The notes beneath the pieces are model-generated. The model was not told the DNA's origin. It saw only the letters and a list, made by a program, of their open reading frames with translations, and made no database searches. From Salticus scenicus (taxonomy: Eukaryota; Arthropoda; Arachnida; Araneae; Salticidae), in contig OZ005660.1 of NCBI GenBank assembly GCA_963930645.1, positions 249,820,731-249,884,730 on the forward strand: DNA of 64,000 nt, written 5' to 3'. Shown here in pieces: positions 1-11,931 of this stretch. Positions within the stretch are counted from its first letter, which is position 1. Each line of letters starts with the position of its first letter. A program made the position numbers and the translations under genes.

Positions 1-292
1 CAGTTGCCTTAAATTTCCAAGACCTTTCGAATAAGGTGTCACATGGTGGTGTCAGCTGTAAAATCCTTTAGTTGTGCTTTCCACCTCCAGAGGGCACAGT
101 GTGTTCTGTATGAACATCACCAATGGTCAGGAAATACTAAGACCTTTAAAATAAGGTGTAACATATTGGGGTCTACTACAAAATCACCCAGTTCCATTTT
201 TCACCACCAGGGGACACACTATATTGTATACAAACATCCCCAATCTACCCGAAATTTCAAGTCCTTTAAAATGTGGGGCTACATGTGTGTCT
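1..292. repeat. Tandem repeat, ~120-bp period, about 2.4 units
   Basis: The phrase CCTTT(CG/AA)AATAAGGTGT recurs near positions 22 and 142, with a shorter form near 261, giving a ~120-bp period. Each unit also carries a block of the type CCACCTCCAGAGGGCACA (near 80 and 205). Units are clearly diverged. Type and spacing resemble the tandem cores of the Helitron-like elements at 11.9-13.7 and 33.2-35.0 kb, so this may be the end of a similar element cut by the window edge. Confidence 0.6.
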
Positions 293-540
293 AAAAGGGA
301 TTTCCCTCTTAAACTAATTCCCCCCCCCCCCCCAAAAAATCTACTTTTCCTCTTTAAAATCGAAAATTCCAAAATCACAGAAATTGATTTTATAGTATTC
401 GAGTCTAGTCCCCCCATGTACAACTTCTTCACCGTGAAGTAATTTGGAGCTGAGTTAAGCTCACAAACATGTTTTTATCTCCTACCCCCCAGGGTGGAGA
501 ACCATTCGACTTTTTTTAATTTTCTCTTTTAATGACACAT
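293..540. other. C-rich remnant resembling a Helitron internal region
   Basis: Holds a poly-C run (about 321-333) and a block GTGAAGTAATTTGGAGCTGA (about 434) that matches, inverted, the block near 12760-12800 inside the Helitron at 11.9-13.7 kb. Probably a fragment of the same repeat family. No gene seen. Confidence 0.4.
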
Positions 541-1490
541 CTGCAGACCAAGACCTTTTTTTAGACACCTCAGCCAAATTTTTACACCAAGCTGTTCTCT
601 CGATTTAGTGGATACAGACAAAACACGTGTCAAATTAATATATAGATATTCAATAATACATCAACCATGAAATTTCATTTACAAATATTGTAGTGGAAGA
701 CTGATTTTTTTTTTTTTTTTTTTTTTTGTTATACCAATTACATGAAAAATCAACCTTACACTCCAATCTTTCTAAATGAAGTTTCTAATTTTACGGTAAA
801 TTCAGAAAACTTTCTACGAATTATTTTCACACATTTATCTTGATCTATAGAAAACTGGCCCTTCAGAGAGGTGGTCTTTTAAAAAAGGTTTGTCCTATGG
901 CACAATTTGCCAGTGTTCTAAAAATTACTACCAAATCAATATCTGACTTGCACTCGACTATAAAAATGTAATCTGACAAATAAAACACATAGTTAAGTTA
1001 TAATGAATCTGTTCATTCTTATCCAGCAAACATTAAATAAAACCTAAGAAAAAGTACTAAATACTGTGTCTTTATTTATCGAACAGGTCAAAAGGTTTCA
1101 TCTTTCTAACGAGTTAATATTTTAGATGTTTGCCAGATAACTCAGTTGGTATAGGGGATTAGAATCTGTGACTAATTCTGATTTAGAATCAATTGATAAA
1201 ATAACTGATTTAAATGAATGTGTGATGAGTGAGAAAGAAATTAAAAATTGTTAAATATTTTTTTATTTAAAATTTTATAGTAAGGAAGAAAAAAAAAGCG
1301 AGGGGAGATGTGTTATTTTCTTCACTGGCAACAAAACAAAACAAAACAAAAAAAAAGTTTTAAAACGATAATTACAATTTTTTAGCCATCTGTAAATGTA
1401 ATATGGTTAAAAAGAAAAAAAAAATTAATACTGCATTTGTATTTACATAAAGAAAAGAAAAATCTATTTCATGCGAATGCTACGGTAAAC
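541..1490. other. AT-rich stretch without recognisable features
   Basis: Contains poly-T (about 704-727) and short A-rich tracts only. No coding signal, no inverted repeat and no tRNA-like sequence was seen. Confidence 0.5.
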
Positions 1491-1494
1491 TCAA

Positions 1495-2095
1495 ATATTG
1501 AATGAGAAGATCCCTTTGCGGAACAAGTTGCACAGCAAACTTACTCCAAATATTTGAACTGTAAGTTCACTTTCCAACGTTGGTTTAAATCAGCCTGGTA
1601 TTTCAAAAGTTATCATGATGGCATATTTTCAAGTGACTGCAACTTGAAAACAAATTGGCAGAGCAAGTTGTCTAGTGAACTTATCATCAAAACATTTATA
1701 TAAGTTCACTACACAACTTTGGCTTGAATTGATTGATTAATTCAGTGTTTCAATAGTTATTGTAATAATAAATATTCAAGTAGCCCTAATTAATTTAAGG
1801 TATCCGTTTTTTTTTTTTTTTTTTTTTGGAAGAAAAGAGCGGATAAATTTCATTAATAAACTTGGTTGAGACACTTATATGGCCTATGCATATATCAAAA
1901 TTCAAGCAAATCCAATCTTAAATACACTTTTCACAATGTGGATTTGTAATTTTCAAGTGAACTCTTGAAAATAAAATAGCACAGCAACCATCGTTAATGA
2001 ACTCATCCTAGATATTTGTAAGATAAGTTCGCTGTCCAATTTTGGTTCGATTTGGAGTATTATTTTGGAAGTTACTGTGATGACAAAATTTCTAT
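1495..2095. repeat. Degenerate tandem repeat, ~145-bp units, about four units
   Basis: Units near 1495-1635, 1640-1780, 1815-1945 and 1955-2095 share the order: AACAAGTTGCACAGCA-like block, a block containing AAGTTCACT, an AAxTTTGGTTxxAAT-like block, then a TTATCxTGATG-like block and TTTTCAAGT. The units are diverged and were aligned only by eye, so the boundaries are approximate. Confidence 0.5.
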
Positions 2096-2099
2096 TATA

Positions 2100-4155
2100 T
2101 ATAGATTAAAAAAAAAAAAAAAAGTGATTGTAATTTCTAAAGAAATCAACCTAAAACTGATTTACGCACATGGGTGCTGGCAGAGAAGGAAATCTAAATA
2201 TATTTAATACTATTTATTTAATGTTTTGCAAAAAAAAAAAAAGAGAAAAAATCAAGTTTATTTTTCCCTTAGCTTAATTCAGGATAATTTTTTAAATATA
2301 AAGTTTTTAAATTATAATATTTAATATAAATAAAGCTTAAAGCTTTTAAATCTTCTTTTAGGATCTTTCGGTAGATTTTACCAATTGCCCACTGCATAGC
2401 TCTGCTAGACTAATATGTAATGTCACAGTGCAAAGTTAAAGAAAAGAAAAGAAAACAGCACTCGCTGTTGATTTCATTCTGCCATCATCTATGTTTACAT
2501 AAATCTTTAAATAATACAGATAATTTTTGGATGTAATATGAACTAAAATGGACATGTCTATATTATGTACACATGTTTATTTATTTTGGCTTAAAGACAC
2601 TTATATACATAAAAATACATTTCAATATAGTATCTAAAAGATCTGGTGAAAAATCTAAATCTAGCTGTGATATGGACATATTCATATTATGTACTTTGAC
2701 CTAATCTACATGAATTTGTGTTGACTGGGTTCTTTCTTTAATAATAATGTTCTATATACTTTTTAAAAACCAACTTCAAACTAAAAAATAACTTTTTGAA
2801 ACACTAATCAGTAGAATAATAGTTGTAGTGATTATATAATTATATATATATATATATTAGATAACAGATGTATAAAGACATTAATTAGATTCAATTTTTC
2901 AAAAGCTGCTTTTTGATGTTAGAAAATGACAGATTACAAGGAAATATTTTTAAATATCTTGCTTTGAAACTACTTCAAAATTACTTTTTGACACTTTGTT
3001 TATATTGAAAAAATTAGACTAACGACTCTATTTCCCATTTTGTGTAGGACTTTTACAAAATACATAAATAAAAGAGAAAATATTTTATAAATAAAACACT
3101 CTTAAATAAACTTTTTATTACGAAAATAGGAAAAGTACTATATGTGTAAGTTTAACTAGGAATACTAGGATGTTAATATATAGTTTTATTTTATATTTTT
3201 TTCTCTACTTAGACATCACACAAAAGACACTTTTTACTGAAAAATGAAATGTAATCAATCACTTCATTCGTATTTAAAAATTGGTAAACATATCATAATT
3301 TTTCTCTTTTTTTTTTTTTTTTTTCAAATATTTGTAAATGTAAACATTGTATTGCACACGGCACACCGGACACACCTACATATCAGCCAATCAGTGAAGC
3401 CAATCCTTAAAATAATCGAATTGCCAGTTACCGGAAATCACAAATTTGCGATCGAAGGGTTGCCATATGTGATAGTCATAAATGTTACAATAGTATCATA
3501 ATTTGTGAGCTGATCGCAAATTACAGGACTTGTGATCTACGATTACGATAGCTGCGACTGTTACAATAGTATGCCTCCCAAAGATTACTACAAGTCTAAT
3601 CAGAGTACGAAGTGATCGAAAATTCAAATTCGCATCTAAACATTACTTCGAAGTGACATCACATTCGATCATCAAAACATTTCGATGTGTTCGTAGTTGC
3701 ACCCTTTAACATGTACTTGTAGCGGGGAAAACAATTTGTATCGTTAACACTGTACGAAGACGTGGTTTTGATATTATAAAACTATACAAAAGGGGAACAA
3801 TTTTATTCTGATCTGCTTCTCAAAAATATAACCTGAGAAGACTTCTGGTACCATTCTGAGAAACACTAATATTTGCAATGTACATTTTGGAAATATTCCT
3901 CTGAAACTAACTTTGAAATAAATATAACCGATCGCATGTAGTGATAAAAGAAAATGAAATATGTGGAGTATTTTCATGAATTATTTCTAGGAAAAATATT
4001 TTAAAGAATGGCCTATTCATTGGAATTTTTTTTAATGTAAAATGATCATAATGCAAAAGATTTTCTGTAAAAAAATATCTAAATACTTCACTGCACTCAT
4101 TTAAAGAATAGAACATTTATTTCTGAAATATATTCAAAGAAATTTTTTGTGGACA
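2100..4155. other. AT-rich flank upstream of zinc-finger gene 1
   Basis: Mostly AT-rich with a short TA microsatellite near 2842-2858 and poly-T near 3307-3324. Between 3440 and 3580 the phrase TGTTACAATAGTAT occurs twice in direct orientation (about 3483 and 3559), suggesting a small decayed repeat. No coding exon was recognised. Any promoter of the zinc-finger gene should lie here, but I see no diagnostic core element. Confidence 0.4.
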
Positions 4156-4159
4156 AACT

Positions 4160-5041
4160 ATGGATATACAATTAACCAGTCATACAGATGAAGAGCTATG
4201 CATGCTCAATGTATGTTCTGAAGAATTGCTACAAAAGCAATATCTAAATTTAAATGCATGCACTCATATCGAAGAAATGCTATATATGTGCAAATTGTGT
4301 TCTAAAGGTTTTTCACAAAAGAGACATCTAAAAACACATCAACGCAATCACGCAGAAAAAAAGACATACGTTTGTGAAATTTGTTCGAAACATTTTTCTA
4401 AGAGAAAAAGTCTGAAAAATCATTTACGCACACATACAGGGGAAAAGCCATACGTGTGTGAAACATGTTCTAAAGGTTTTTCTGATAGGAAAACTCTAAA
4501 AAGACATCTTCGCATTCACATAAAAGAGAAGAAATATGTCTGCGAGGTATGTTCAAAACGTTTCACTCAAAGTGGATATCTAAAAACACATATGCGCATT
4601 CATTTAAAAGAAAAGCCTTATGTATGTGAAGTGTGTGGTAAAGGTTTTACACAAAAAGGAAGTCTAAATTTACATGAGTACATTCACAAAGGAGAAAAGC
4701 CATATGGGTGCGAACTGTGTAATAAAGGTTTTTGTCAAAAATGTCATCTAAAAGCACATCTACGCATTCACACAGACGAAAAGCCGTATGTGTGTGAAAC
4801 ATGTTTCAGAGGATTTTCTGAAAGAAAAAGTTTGAAAAGTCATTTACGCACTCATACTGGAGATAAACCGTATGTGTGTCAAGTGTGTTTTAAAGGTTTT
4901 TCACAAAAGGGAAATCTAAATGTTCATGAGTACATTCACAGAGGAGAAAAGCCGTACGTGTGTGAATTGTGTTGTAAAGGTTTTTCTCAAAAACATCGCC
5001 TAAACACACATGTATGCATTCACAAAAATAAGAGGCTATAA
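4160..5041 (+). CDS. C2H2 zinc-finger protein, nine fingers (ZNF copy 1)
   Basis: Predicted 293-residue, single-exon nuclear protein made almost entirely of C2H2 zinc fingers, so probably a sequence-specific DNA-binding regulator; its target cannot be read by eye. After a ~45-residue N-terminus come nine fingers with the consensus CxxC-x12-HxxxH, joined by linkers of the TGEKPYVC type, several altered (for example IKEKKYVC, TDEKPYVC). Residues about 14-36 look like a degenerate extra finger (NACTH replaces the His pair). There is no KRAB, SCAN, BTB or ZAD domain. ATG 4160 is the first in-frame start ahead of the fingers. The N-terminus resembles that of the second zinc-finger gene at 29638, so the two are paralogues. 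Lack of introns fits tandem or retro-derived duplication. The last finger is followed by HKNKRL and a stop. Confidence 0.85.
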   Translation: MDIQLTSHTDEELCMLNVCSEELLQKQYLNLNACTHIEEMLYMCKLCSKGFSQKRHLKTHQRNHAEKKTYVCEICSKHFSKRKSLKNHLRTHTGEKPYVCETCSKGFSDRKTLKRHLRIHIKEKKYVCEVCSKRFTQSGYLKTHMRIHLKEKPYVCEVCGKGFTQKGSLNLHEYIHKGEKPYGCELCNKGFCQKCHLKAHLRIHTDEKPYVCETCFRGFSERKSLKSHLRTHTGDKPYVCQVCFKGFSQKGNLNVHEYIHRGEKPYVCELCCKGFSQKHRLNTHVCIHKNKRL

Positions 5042-5184
5042 AATCTTTTAAATTCGTTCCAGAGGGTTTTCTGAAAGGTACAGACTGGCACGCTTGACAA
5101 TAATTCTGATAAAAAATCATAATGTCAGTTCTTAAGCGTATATGATTAACTGAATTTACATCTACGCAATCGTAAAGAAAAAAA

Positions 5185-5320
5185 AAAAAAAGCCATGTAT
5201 GTGTGAATGATTATTTTTTTTTTCCATTAAGGAAGATCTAGATAGACATTTACACATTCACGCAGAGGAAAACAAGGTGTGTAATATTAATGATTTTCCT
5301 GAAAAAACAATATATATAGC
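5185..5320 (+). pseudogene. Decayed zinc-finger remnant downstream of ZNF copy 1
   Basis: AAGCCATGTATGTGTGAA (near 5192) encodes KPCMCE, matching the linker and first Cys of a finger, but runs into a stop. Past a T-rich stretch, GATCTAGATAGACATTTAC (near 5234) encodes DLDRHLHIHAEEN, the second half of a finger with both His residues. These are broken in-frame pieces of what was once at least one more finger, so the ancestral gene was longer or had a tandem neighbour. Confidence 0.6.
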
Positions 5321-5329
5321 CTTCTAAGT

Positions 5330-6716
5330 CAGAAAAAAAAAATGCTTCCTAAATAATTTTGCCGCAAATTAACATGCGTATGGTGCCAAATGATTAGTAG
5401 TTAACGCCTAGTTTACGACTGTATACTTAGATTTTGCCTAGGGTGTCATTTCTGTATTATAGGATAAGAAGGGAGGAGGGAAACTGATATTTATATACTG
5501 CAGAAAGACAACAGTTTTTACTGTAACATTTTACAGAAGGTATTATTTTTGGCTAAAAATTTCGATATCGAGCAATACAAACAACTCTCAAATTTCAATT
5601 TCGATCTAATTTACATGTTTTTATTTCTTTTGAGCCTAAAAAAGTGATTTTTGGCACTAGGTCGAATAAATCTTCAAACGAGGGAACTTTAGAATTAAGG
5701 CAGTTGTAGTGTGCATATCATTTTTCCAAATTGTAGTAAAGACTGGAAAACTGGAAGTGGGATACTGAGAATCGAAAGTGGGGAGTTCGAAACCGGAGGT
5801 GGGATAGTAGGTTCATACCTTAAAAAAGGTTCTAACAGTCTTTTTTTCTTTGTTTTCTTCCTTCATTTTTTTTTTTTTTTTTTCCTAAATTTATTACATA
5901 AACCACTTTTATTATGTCCTTTAGCATTTATTATTTTGTTACGACAGAAAAATTGGCAGTTGTCCTGATTAGGTAAGTCAGCAACAGATAAACATCTCGA
6001 ATTAAGTGTTTCAAAAACTACTTGGAGGATTTTTTTTTTTTTTTTTTTTTTAGTAGCTTCTACATATGAAAAAATATAAATAAATAAACCTTTGACTTTT
6101 TCTTTTTCGTTTTTTTTAATTATCATAAATAATGATTTTTATTTTTCCATTGATTGGTTTAAAAAAAATCCTCCTTGTGTACATAAAATCAAATATTCAA
6201 TGAAATTTTGTCCTAAGCCGTCATTATAATAATTATTATATACGTATAAAAACTCGCAGAGTCACTTGGCGAGTGATATGCACAAAAATTTGATATGCAA
6301 TAATTTATTGAAGGTGCAACTATATATAAACTAGTATATAACCCCGTCAAAAATGACGGAATGTGAACGATAAATCTTGAAAACAATGTTTAGATCATGA
6401 TGGTTACCACGTGATCATTTAAATTTATTTTCAATTTTTGTTTATAAATCAAATATGTTTCGATATTTTATAATTTTCGTTCTGAAATTAAAAAAATTCT
6501 ACACGATAAATAAATATGAATGAGAATAAAAAAACTGCTGGTTGACAAAAAATATAGGCCCGACAACACAACAGCAACAACACATCCCAGTGTTCCATTC
6601 ATAGAATAATAATAAAGGAAAAAGGAACACGCTAATACTCTAATGCTTACAAACCCTTTCTACTGAAATGCCAGCGAAAGCTACTTTTGCTCCTCTCAAC
6701 CTTGAAGTAGGGCACA
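5330..6716. other. AT-rich intergenic stretch
   Basis: Contains poly-T tracts (about 5866-5883 and 6030-6051) and no recognisable gene. A small direct repeat AxTGGAAxTGGGATACTGAG-like block occurs near 5740-5810. Nothing else is supported. Confidence 0.4.
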
Positions 6717-6742
6717 CTAAGACTACTATATAGTAGTCTTAG
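6717..6742. repeat. Perfect 26-bp palindrome flanked by direct repeats
   Basis: CTAAGACTACTAT followed by its exact reverse complement, ATAGTAGTCTTAG. The palindrome sits between two copies of AGGGCACAC (about 6709 and 6741). It could be a tiny foldback insertion or the footprint of one. Confidence 0.7.
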
Positions 6743-6971
6743 GGCACACATCCTCAGCACATTTATCGCTGTTTGTTGTGGGTGCTGCCTCGCAGACTGA
6801 TTGACAGAGAGACGAGACGATTCAAAAATCTCGCCAACAAGTCGCCAACGAATCAGATGGAAGCACTATTACAACGCTATACCCGGCATTCCTGGATTTT
6901 AAAAACCGAAACCGAAACACGTACGCTTCTTCTTGCTTTATTATTATTCTATGGTTCCATTAAGTGCTCTT

Positions 6972-7869
6972 TACGCAAGCGAAGTGTGACGCCACTGACC
7001 GTCCGTGGATGCAAGAAAATGATTTCCTATGTTATTCGCCCATTGGATTTTTTGTAAAAAATTATTAAAAATCGAGGAAAATTATTTCCCGATTTTAATC
7101 CCCATATTTGGGTATATATATGTATTAGTTATCATGTGCATGTGTTAGATTGAGTTATTTTGCTGTCAAATTGACAAAATTTTAAATTTCAAAACTCTGT
7201 TGCCCTTGGCGTTTTTGTATTTGGCGATCAAAAACGTAATACGAAAATATACATGCCAGATGTATATTTTCATAATATGTATTATGCGAAATATTGTTTC
7301 ATATTATTCATTACTCTCTTAATATAAGTTTTTAAAATAACCATGATTTTTGAAAGGAATTAAATTACGTTCGCCAGATAATTTGGCGATATATATATAT
7401 TTTTTTTTCTGCCAAGGATGACCGATATCAAATCTATTCCGCTGCAACATATTAGTATCTTATATCAGATACTTTATTAAGACATTTGAAAACAAATTTC
7501 ACTTCAAATTATGATAGAATATTTATCATTTTCATTTTAATTAGTATATTAGTTGGATATTTATTGTGTAAATATCATCCTTTGAAATGAAATGTTTATG
7601 TTTTCAATCGAATATGGAAGGTTCTTTCTTATCTAGAGTTTTGAAATTTAAAATTCAAATTTTATCAATTTTATAACAAAAACAACTTAATCTAACGCAT
7701 GCATATGATAACTAATACATATCTAAACCTAAATATGGGGATTAAAATCGGGAAATAATTTCCCTCGATTTTTAATAATTTTTTACGAAAAATCCATTGG
7801 GTGTTTAACATAGGAAATATTTTTCTTGTATCCACGAACGGCAAGTGACGTCATCACTTCGCTTGCGTA
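6972..7869. mobile_element. Inverted-repeat element (family A), complete copy, ~0.9 kb
   Basis: Long terminal inverted repeats begin TACGCAAGCGAAGTG at 6972 and end with the complement at 7869. The arms run about 190 bp inward and include the block GGGAAATAATTT and its complement and the phrase CATATTTGGGTATA-like. The outer end contains GTGACGTCATCACTT, a CRE-like palindrome. There is no transposase. TSD candidate is TA (the element begins and ends with TA). Internal sequence includes a TGGCGATCAAAAACGTAATA block that recurs near 11820 and 45540. A non-autonomous DNA transposon of undetermined superfamily. Confidence 0.7.
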
Positions 7870-8879
7870 TTTAAAGTCCTCTTAATAAGAAAAAACGATT
7901 CACTTCATTTTACCAAAATACTCTTTTTTAAGACTATCGTAGATCCTGTTTTCAAATTTTCTCACTAACTGTCCAATAACTACAGACACTCCATGCTAGC
8001 CCAAATTCACCTCTACTCGATACCTCCAACCAGCTATCTCACCCACAACATCGCCAAGATATCCATGATCCAGCTAGGGACTTTCTCATTCTCAACCGAA
8101 CATTTTACCTTGACTCGACATTATCACCTTAGACTACTCTACTTTCAATACTCATTTCAACTGGTGAGTTTTACTTGCCCAACCAAACATTCTATTCCAA
8201 CTATCATTTTACACTAATTTCAAAACTAAAATCAATTGGCGGCATTTACGTACTAAACTCGACGCCAATCATACCTTACAATGTAAACAAACAATGAAGC
8301 TTGATAAAAATATTTAAAGGCTTTAACACGTTTTTACAAATATTTTAAGATTTTTAAGACTTTAATATGTTTTAGAAATATTTTAAGCGTTTTTTTTAAT
8401 GAAACAGTCAAAGAGTCGTTCATTCGGAATTAAAAAGTTGTCCATTTGGAATTTGTGTTTTCTGAATGGCAACAGTTTTGGTTTGTTTTTATTTGGTATT
8501 GCATTGTTTATAATCATGAAGTTACATAATTCTATTTATAGGTTCATGTTTATAATAGCCAGTGATCCGTTATATTTAATTAAGACATTTAAACATTACA
8601 ATTGAATAGTTTTTCAAGGTTTTATAGGAAATAAGTAAGAATATGTGCGATACAAAACATGTATGAAAATGATATGTATGTTTCCTAAGTTGAATTAAAC
8701 AAACGGAAGAAAAATGGCTGCCAAAAGTTTCTGTTTTGAAGCGGTACTTACCGGATTCGTTCATGACAGATGAGGGTCATTATATATATTAATATGCAGG
8801 AAATCGTCATGAAATTTTTAGCTCTGTATTTACAGTTCCGCAATCTTTTTACAACATACGCAGGTACTTACTAGAGTAG
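7870..8879. other. AT-rich stretch without a supported gene
   Basis: Short open frames here (for example 7993-8217 and 8399-8605) show no recognisable domain and are judged chance frames. No repeat structure was noted. Confidence 0.4.
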
Positions 8880-9060
8880 AGGTTAAAGCCGATTGATTGT
8901 ACTAGGGTCCTTAGCCTGGGTGTAAGCTCACAGTAGGTTGCTCTTTTTAAGTGGTTTTAGGCCATATTTACTCGAATTTTGGAGAAAACCACTGAAAACT
9001 CGGAACGGGTGAGTCAACACATGTTTCGAACCCGGCACTTCCTGTCAATCAACTTCGACA
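8880..9060 (-). mobile_element. tRNA-derived SINE, diverged copy
   Basis: Reading the minus strand, a tRNA B box (GGGTTCGAAAC-like) near 9030-9045 precedes a block matching the central part of the intact SINE at 50111-50334 (complement of AAACCACTGAAAACTCGGAA) and the tail complement of TAAAGCCGATTGATTG at 8884. Same family, more diverged. It is non-coding and would be transcribed by RNA polymerase III when young. Confidence 0.65.
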
Positions 9061-9630
9061 GCAGTATTTCATGACTGCTTGTAAGGCAACACATCTTTTT
9101 AAAAATGTTCGAATCATGTTTCGGTCCTTTCAAAATTATGTTTCGGTCCTCTCACCAGTTTTCCATCTATTGAAAACTGGAAGTCGAATTCTCTTAAAGA
9201 AAATAATACGTTATGGTACATAAAAGAATTATATATAATGATTTAACTATTGCACTGTCTCATGTAATATAAGACACAAAATGAAGCATCATTTTTCAAT
9301 GTATTATGGTTTTGTCGATATTCTAAGTGCTTAGTAAACTATATAACTCAAGGTAAATACATATATCGCATCTATCTATCTCTCTCTATATATATATAAA
9401 CTATTTGATTTTATAAGCGAAAACACACACACACACACAAAAAAAATAATAATTTGATTATTATTATTATTATTATTATTATTTTTTTTTTTTTTTTTTT
9501 TTTTTACATTAATGTCTTTATTTTAAATATGTCTTATGACTTATTTTCATTAAATCGTCAAATTAAGAATTTCATCTTCAAAAAAAAAATATTTTCTGTA
9601 GACTCTAAATGACAATATATATATATAACT
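9061..9630. other. Intergenic stretch with microsatellites
   Basis: Holds a CA-type run (about 9424-9440), a TTA/ATT run (about 9455-9482) followed by poly-T, and short TA runs. TTTCGGTCCT(T/C)TCA occurs twice (about 9120 and 9143). No gene. Confidence 0.5.
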
Positions 9631-9632
9631 TA

Positions 9633-9841
9633 CAGTCGGTAACAAAAGTGTCCGAACACTAGCAAAAATTCATATGTACAAAAAGTACACTTCATATGGT
9701 TTTGTTAAATAAATCCTTAACGAATCGTGTTCTTACACGAAGAACAGGATTTGACAAGGACTTATATAACAAAATCGTATAAAGTGTACTTTTTTTACAT
9801 AGGAACATTTGCTAGTGTTCGAACACTTTTGTTACCGACTG
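9633..9841. mobile_element. mariner/Tc1-type MITE, 209 bp, TA target duplication
   Basis: Terminal inverted repeats CAGTCGGTAACAAAAGTG at 9633 and CACTTTTGTTACCGACTG ending at 9841, extending inward through CCGAACACTAGC. TA dinucleotides flank both ends (9631-9632 and 9842-9843). The body is itself largely palindromic and non-coding. The TA duplication and CAGT-type tip are standard for Tc1/mariner. A truncated relative starts at 35616. Confidence 0.9.
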
Positions 9842-9843
9842 TA

Positions 9844-10599
9844 TTTTTGTCTTATTGAAGATACAAGCTTCAGACGATTTTTGCGTGATATTTTTTCACA
9901 TACGACGGCGAGTATTTTAACCGTTCATAGTTGCTTTGGGCAACCGCCTATGTCTTCGAATCGAATTCCCACACAAGAAGTCACCCCCCCCCCCCTTATT
10001 GATTTACCGAATGACTTTTCCCAGATAACTGGTATGTGAGAAAACACAATGACGTACAGTAACACAATCACAATACACTAGATATGGTTACGTTCTAGGA
10101 AAATCTCAGAATGATAAAAACATGAACCTGGGAAAAAAAAAAAAAAAAAATCCGAGTAGATCATTTGAAATTTTCATTAGAAGAGACTATCTATAATTTA
10201 AAAAAGATGTAAAGCGCTTTATTAACAATGTGTTCATAAATATTTACATAATATGAATTTTTACTTTATTTTAATTATTTATTTGTTTGTTTATTTTTCA
10301 AAAATAAAAATTGAAATTTATCAAAGTAGGAAATTGTAAACAGTTGTTTTAGCTTAAAAAGTTCCTACGAATAACTTTAGAATTTTAGAAATTCTGTTAT
10401 TATTCAGGGAAACATTCTTCCAGATATATTAAAAGTAAGACTGAAATACTATAAGGCAGTTCATTCGCGCTACTAAAAATTCATTGAATCTATTTGAAAT
10501 ACCTTTGAAACTGTAAATTATCATAACGATAAAGAAAATGATATACCATGAAATATAGATAATTTATGTATATTTTAATGATTTTTTGCAATTCTTGGA
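9844..10599. other. AT-rich stretch, no supported feature
   Basis: Poly-C near 9985-9995 and poly-A near 10134-10150. No gene or repeat boundary recognised. Confidence 0.4.
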
Positions 10600-10999
10600 T
10601 TGCACAACATACATCACAACGGCTGAACGGAACAGGATGAAATTTAGTACAGAGGTAGAGAATAGTCTGGAATAGAACATAGGCCACTATTTATACCGGA
10701 AATTTTATTAGATTTTTTTAAATTAATTAAAATATGAAAATAATAAACTAGTAATTGATTAATATAAGGCATTTAAATTTTTAATTGTCTCCAAAAAAAA
10801 ATTACGAGGTATTTTTTTATTTTTTTTTTTTCAACATAAAATGAAATATGGTTTCACGCGAAAAATAAAAAATTACTAAATGTTAAATTGGTCGATGAGA
10901 AAATGACGCTTTATAATTTTAAAATAAAATAGTAATATTACAAATCGAACATATTTTTCCGAATTTTATTTCACAGCATTTTTTTATATACCTCAACTT

Positions 11000-11035
<36 letters not shown>

Positions 11036-11178
11036 TACGGCGGATGGAACACGATTGGCATAAAAGCTAATTCAGCATCATATTAAAGGTATTTTCTTAT
11101 TGATAATTCTGGAAATTTCTTTAAAATTTTGATGCTGAAGTAGATAGGACATTTTTCGCCAAGGAAAAGATAGAAAAA
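10600..11178 (+). mobile_element. Helitron fragment, 5'-truncated
   Basis: The segment starting with CAACATACATCACAACGGCT and running through GGTAGAGAATAGTCTGGAATA parallels 11975-12070 of the Helitron at 11932. Further matches follow (ACATTTTTCGCCAAG near 11148 and 12515). Ends where family-A copy 2 begins at about 11180. Confidence 0.6.
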
Positions 11179-11179
11179 A

Positions 11180-11931
11180 TACGCAAGCGAAATGATGACG
11201 TCACTGGCCGTTCGTTGATGCAAGAAAAATATTTCCTATGTTAAACGCATATTGGATTTTTGTAAAAAATTATTAAAAATTGAGGAAAATTATATCCCGA
11301 TTTTAATCCCCATATTTAGGTATAGATATGTATTAGTTATCATGTCCATGCGTTTGATTAAGTTTTTTTTTTTTTATGTAAAATTGACAAAATTTGAATT
11401 TTTAATTTCAAAACTCTTCAAAAAAAACATGGCAAACTTCCATATTCGATTGAAAACACAAACACTTCATTTCAAAGAATGATATTTACACAACAAATAT
11501 CCAACTAATATACTAATTAAAAGGAAAATGATAAATAATCTATCATAATTTGAAGTTAAATTTATTTTCAAATGTCTAAATAAAGTATCTGATATAAGAT
11601 ACTAATATGTTGCAACGGAATAGATTTCATATCGGTCATCCTTGGCAGAAAAAATAAATATATATCGCCAAATTATTTGGCGAACATAATTTAATTCCTT
11701 TCAAAATTCATGGTTATTTTAACAACTTATATTAAGAGAGTAATGAATAATATGAAACAGTATTTCGTACAATGAATATTACGAAAATATACATCTGGCA
11801 TGTATATTTTCGTATTACGTTTTTGATCACCATATACAATAAGCAGCAAGAACGACAGAGTTTCGAAAAGTTAAAATTTTGTGAATTTGACAGCAAAATA
11901 ACTCAATCTAACACATGCACATGATAACTAA
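11180..11931. mobile_element. Inverted-repeat element (family A), copy 2, truncated
   Basis: Begins TACGCAAGCGAAATGATGAC and follows the complement of the copy at 6972-7869 through its whole interior (the CATGGCAAACTTCCATATTC, GATATAAGATACTAATATG and TATTACGTTTTTGATCACC blocks). It stops at GATAACTAA inside the second arm, exactly where a Helitron 5' end begins. The last ~170 bp of this copy are absent. Confidence 0.7.

Noticed and set aside
5711..6126. Open frames with long Phe or Lys runs
   Set aside because: Translated homopolymers (poly-T/poly-A), not proteins.
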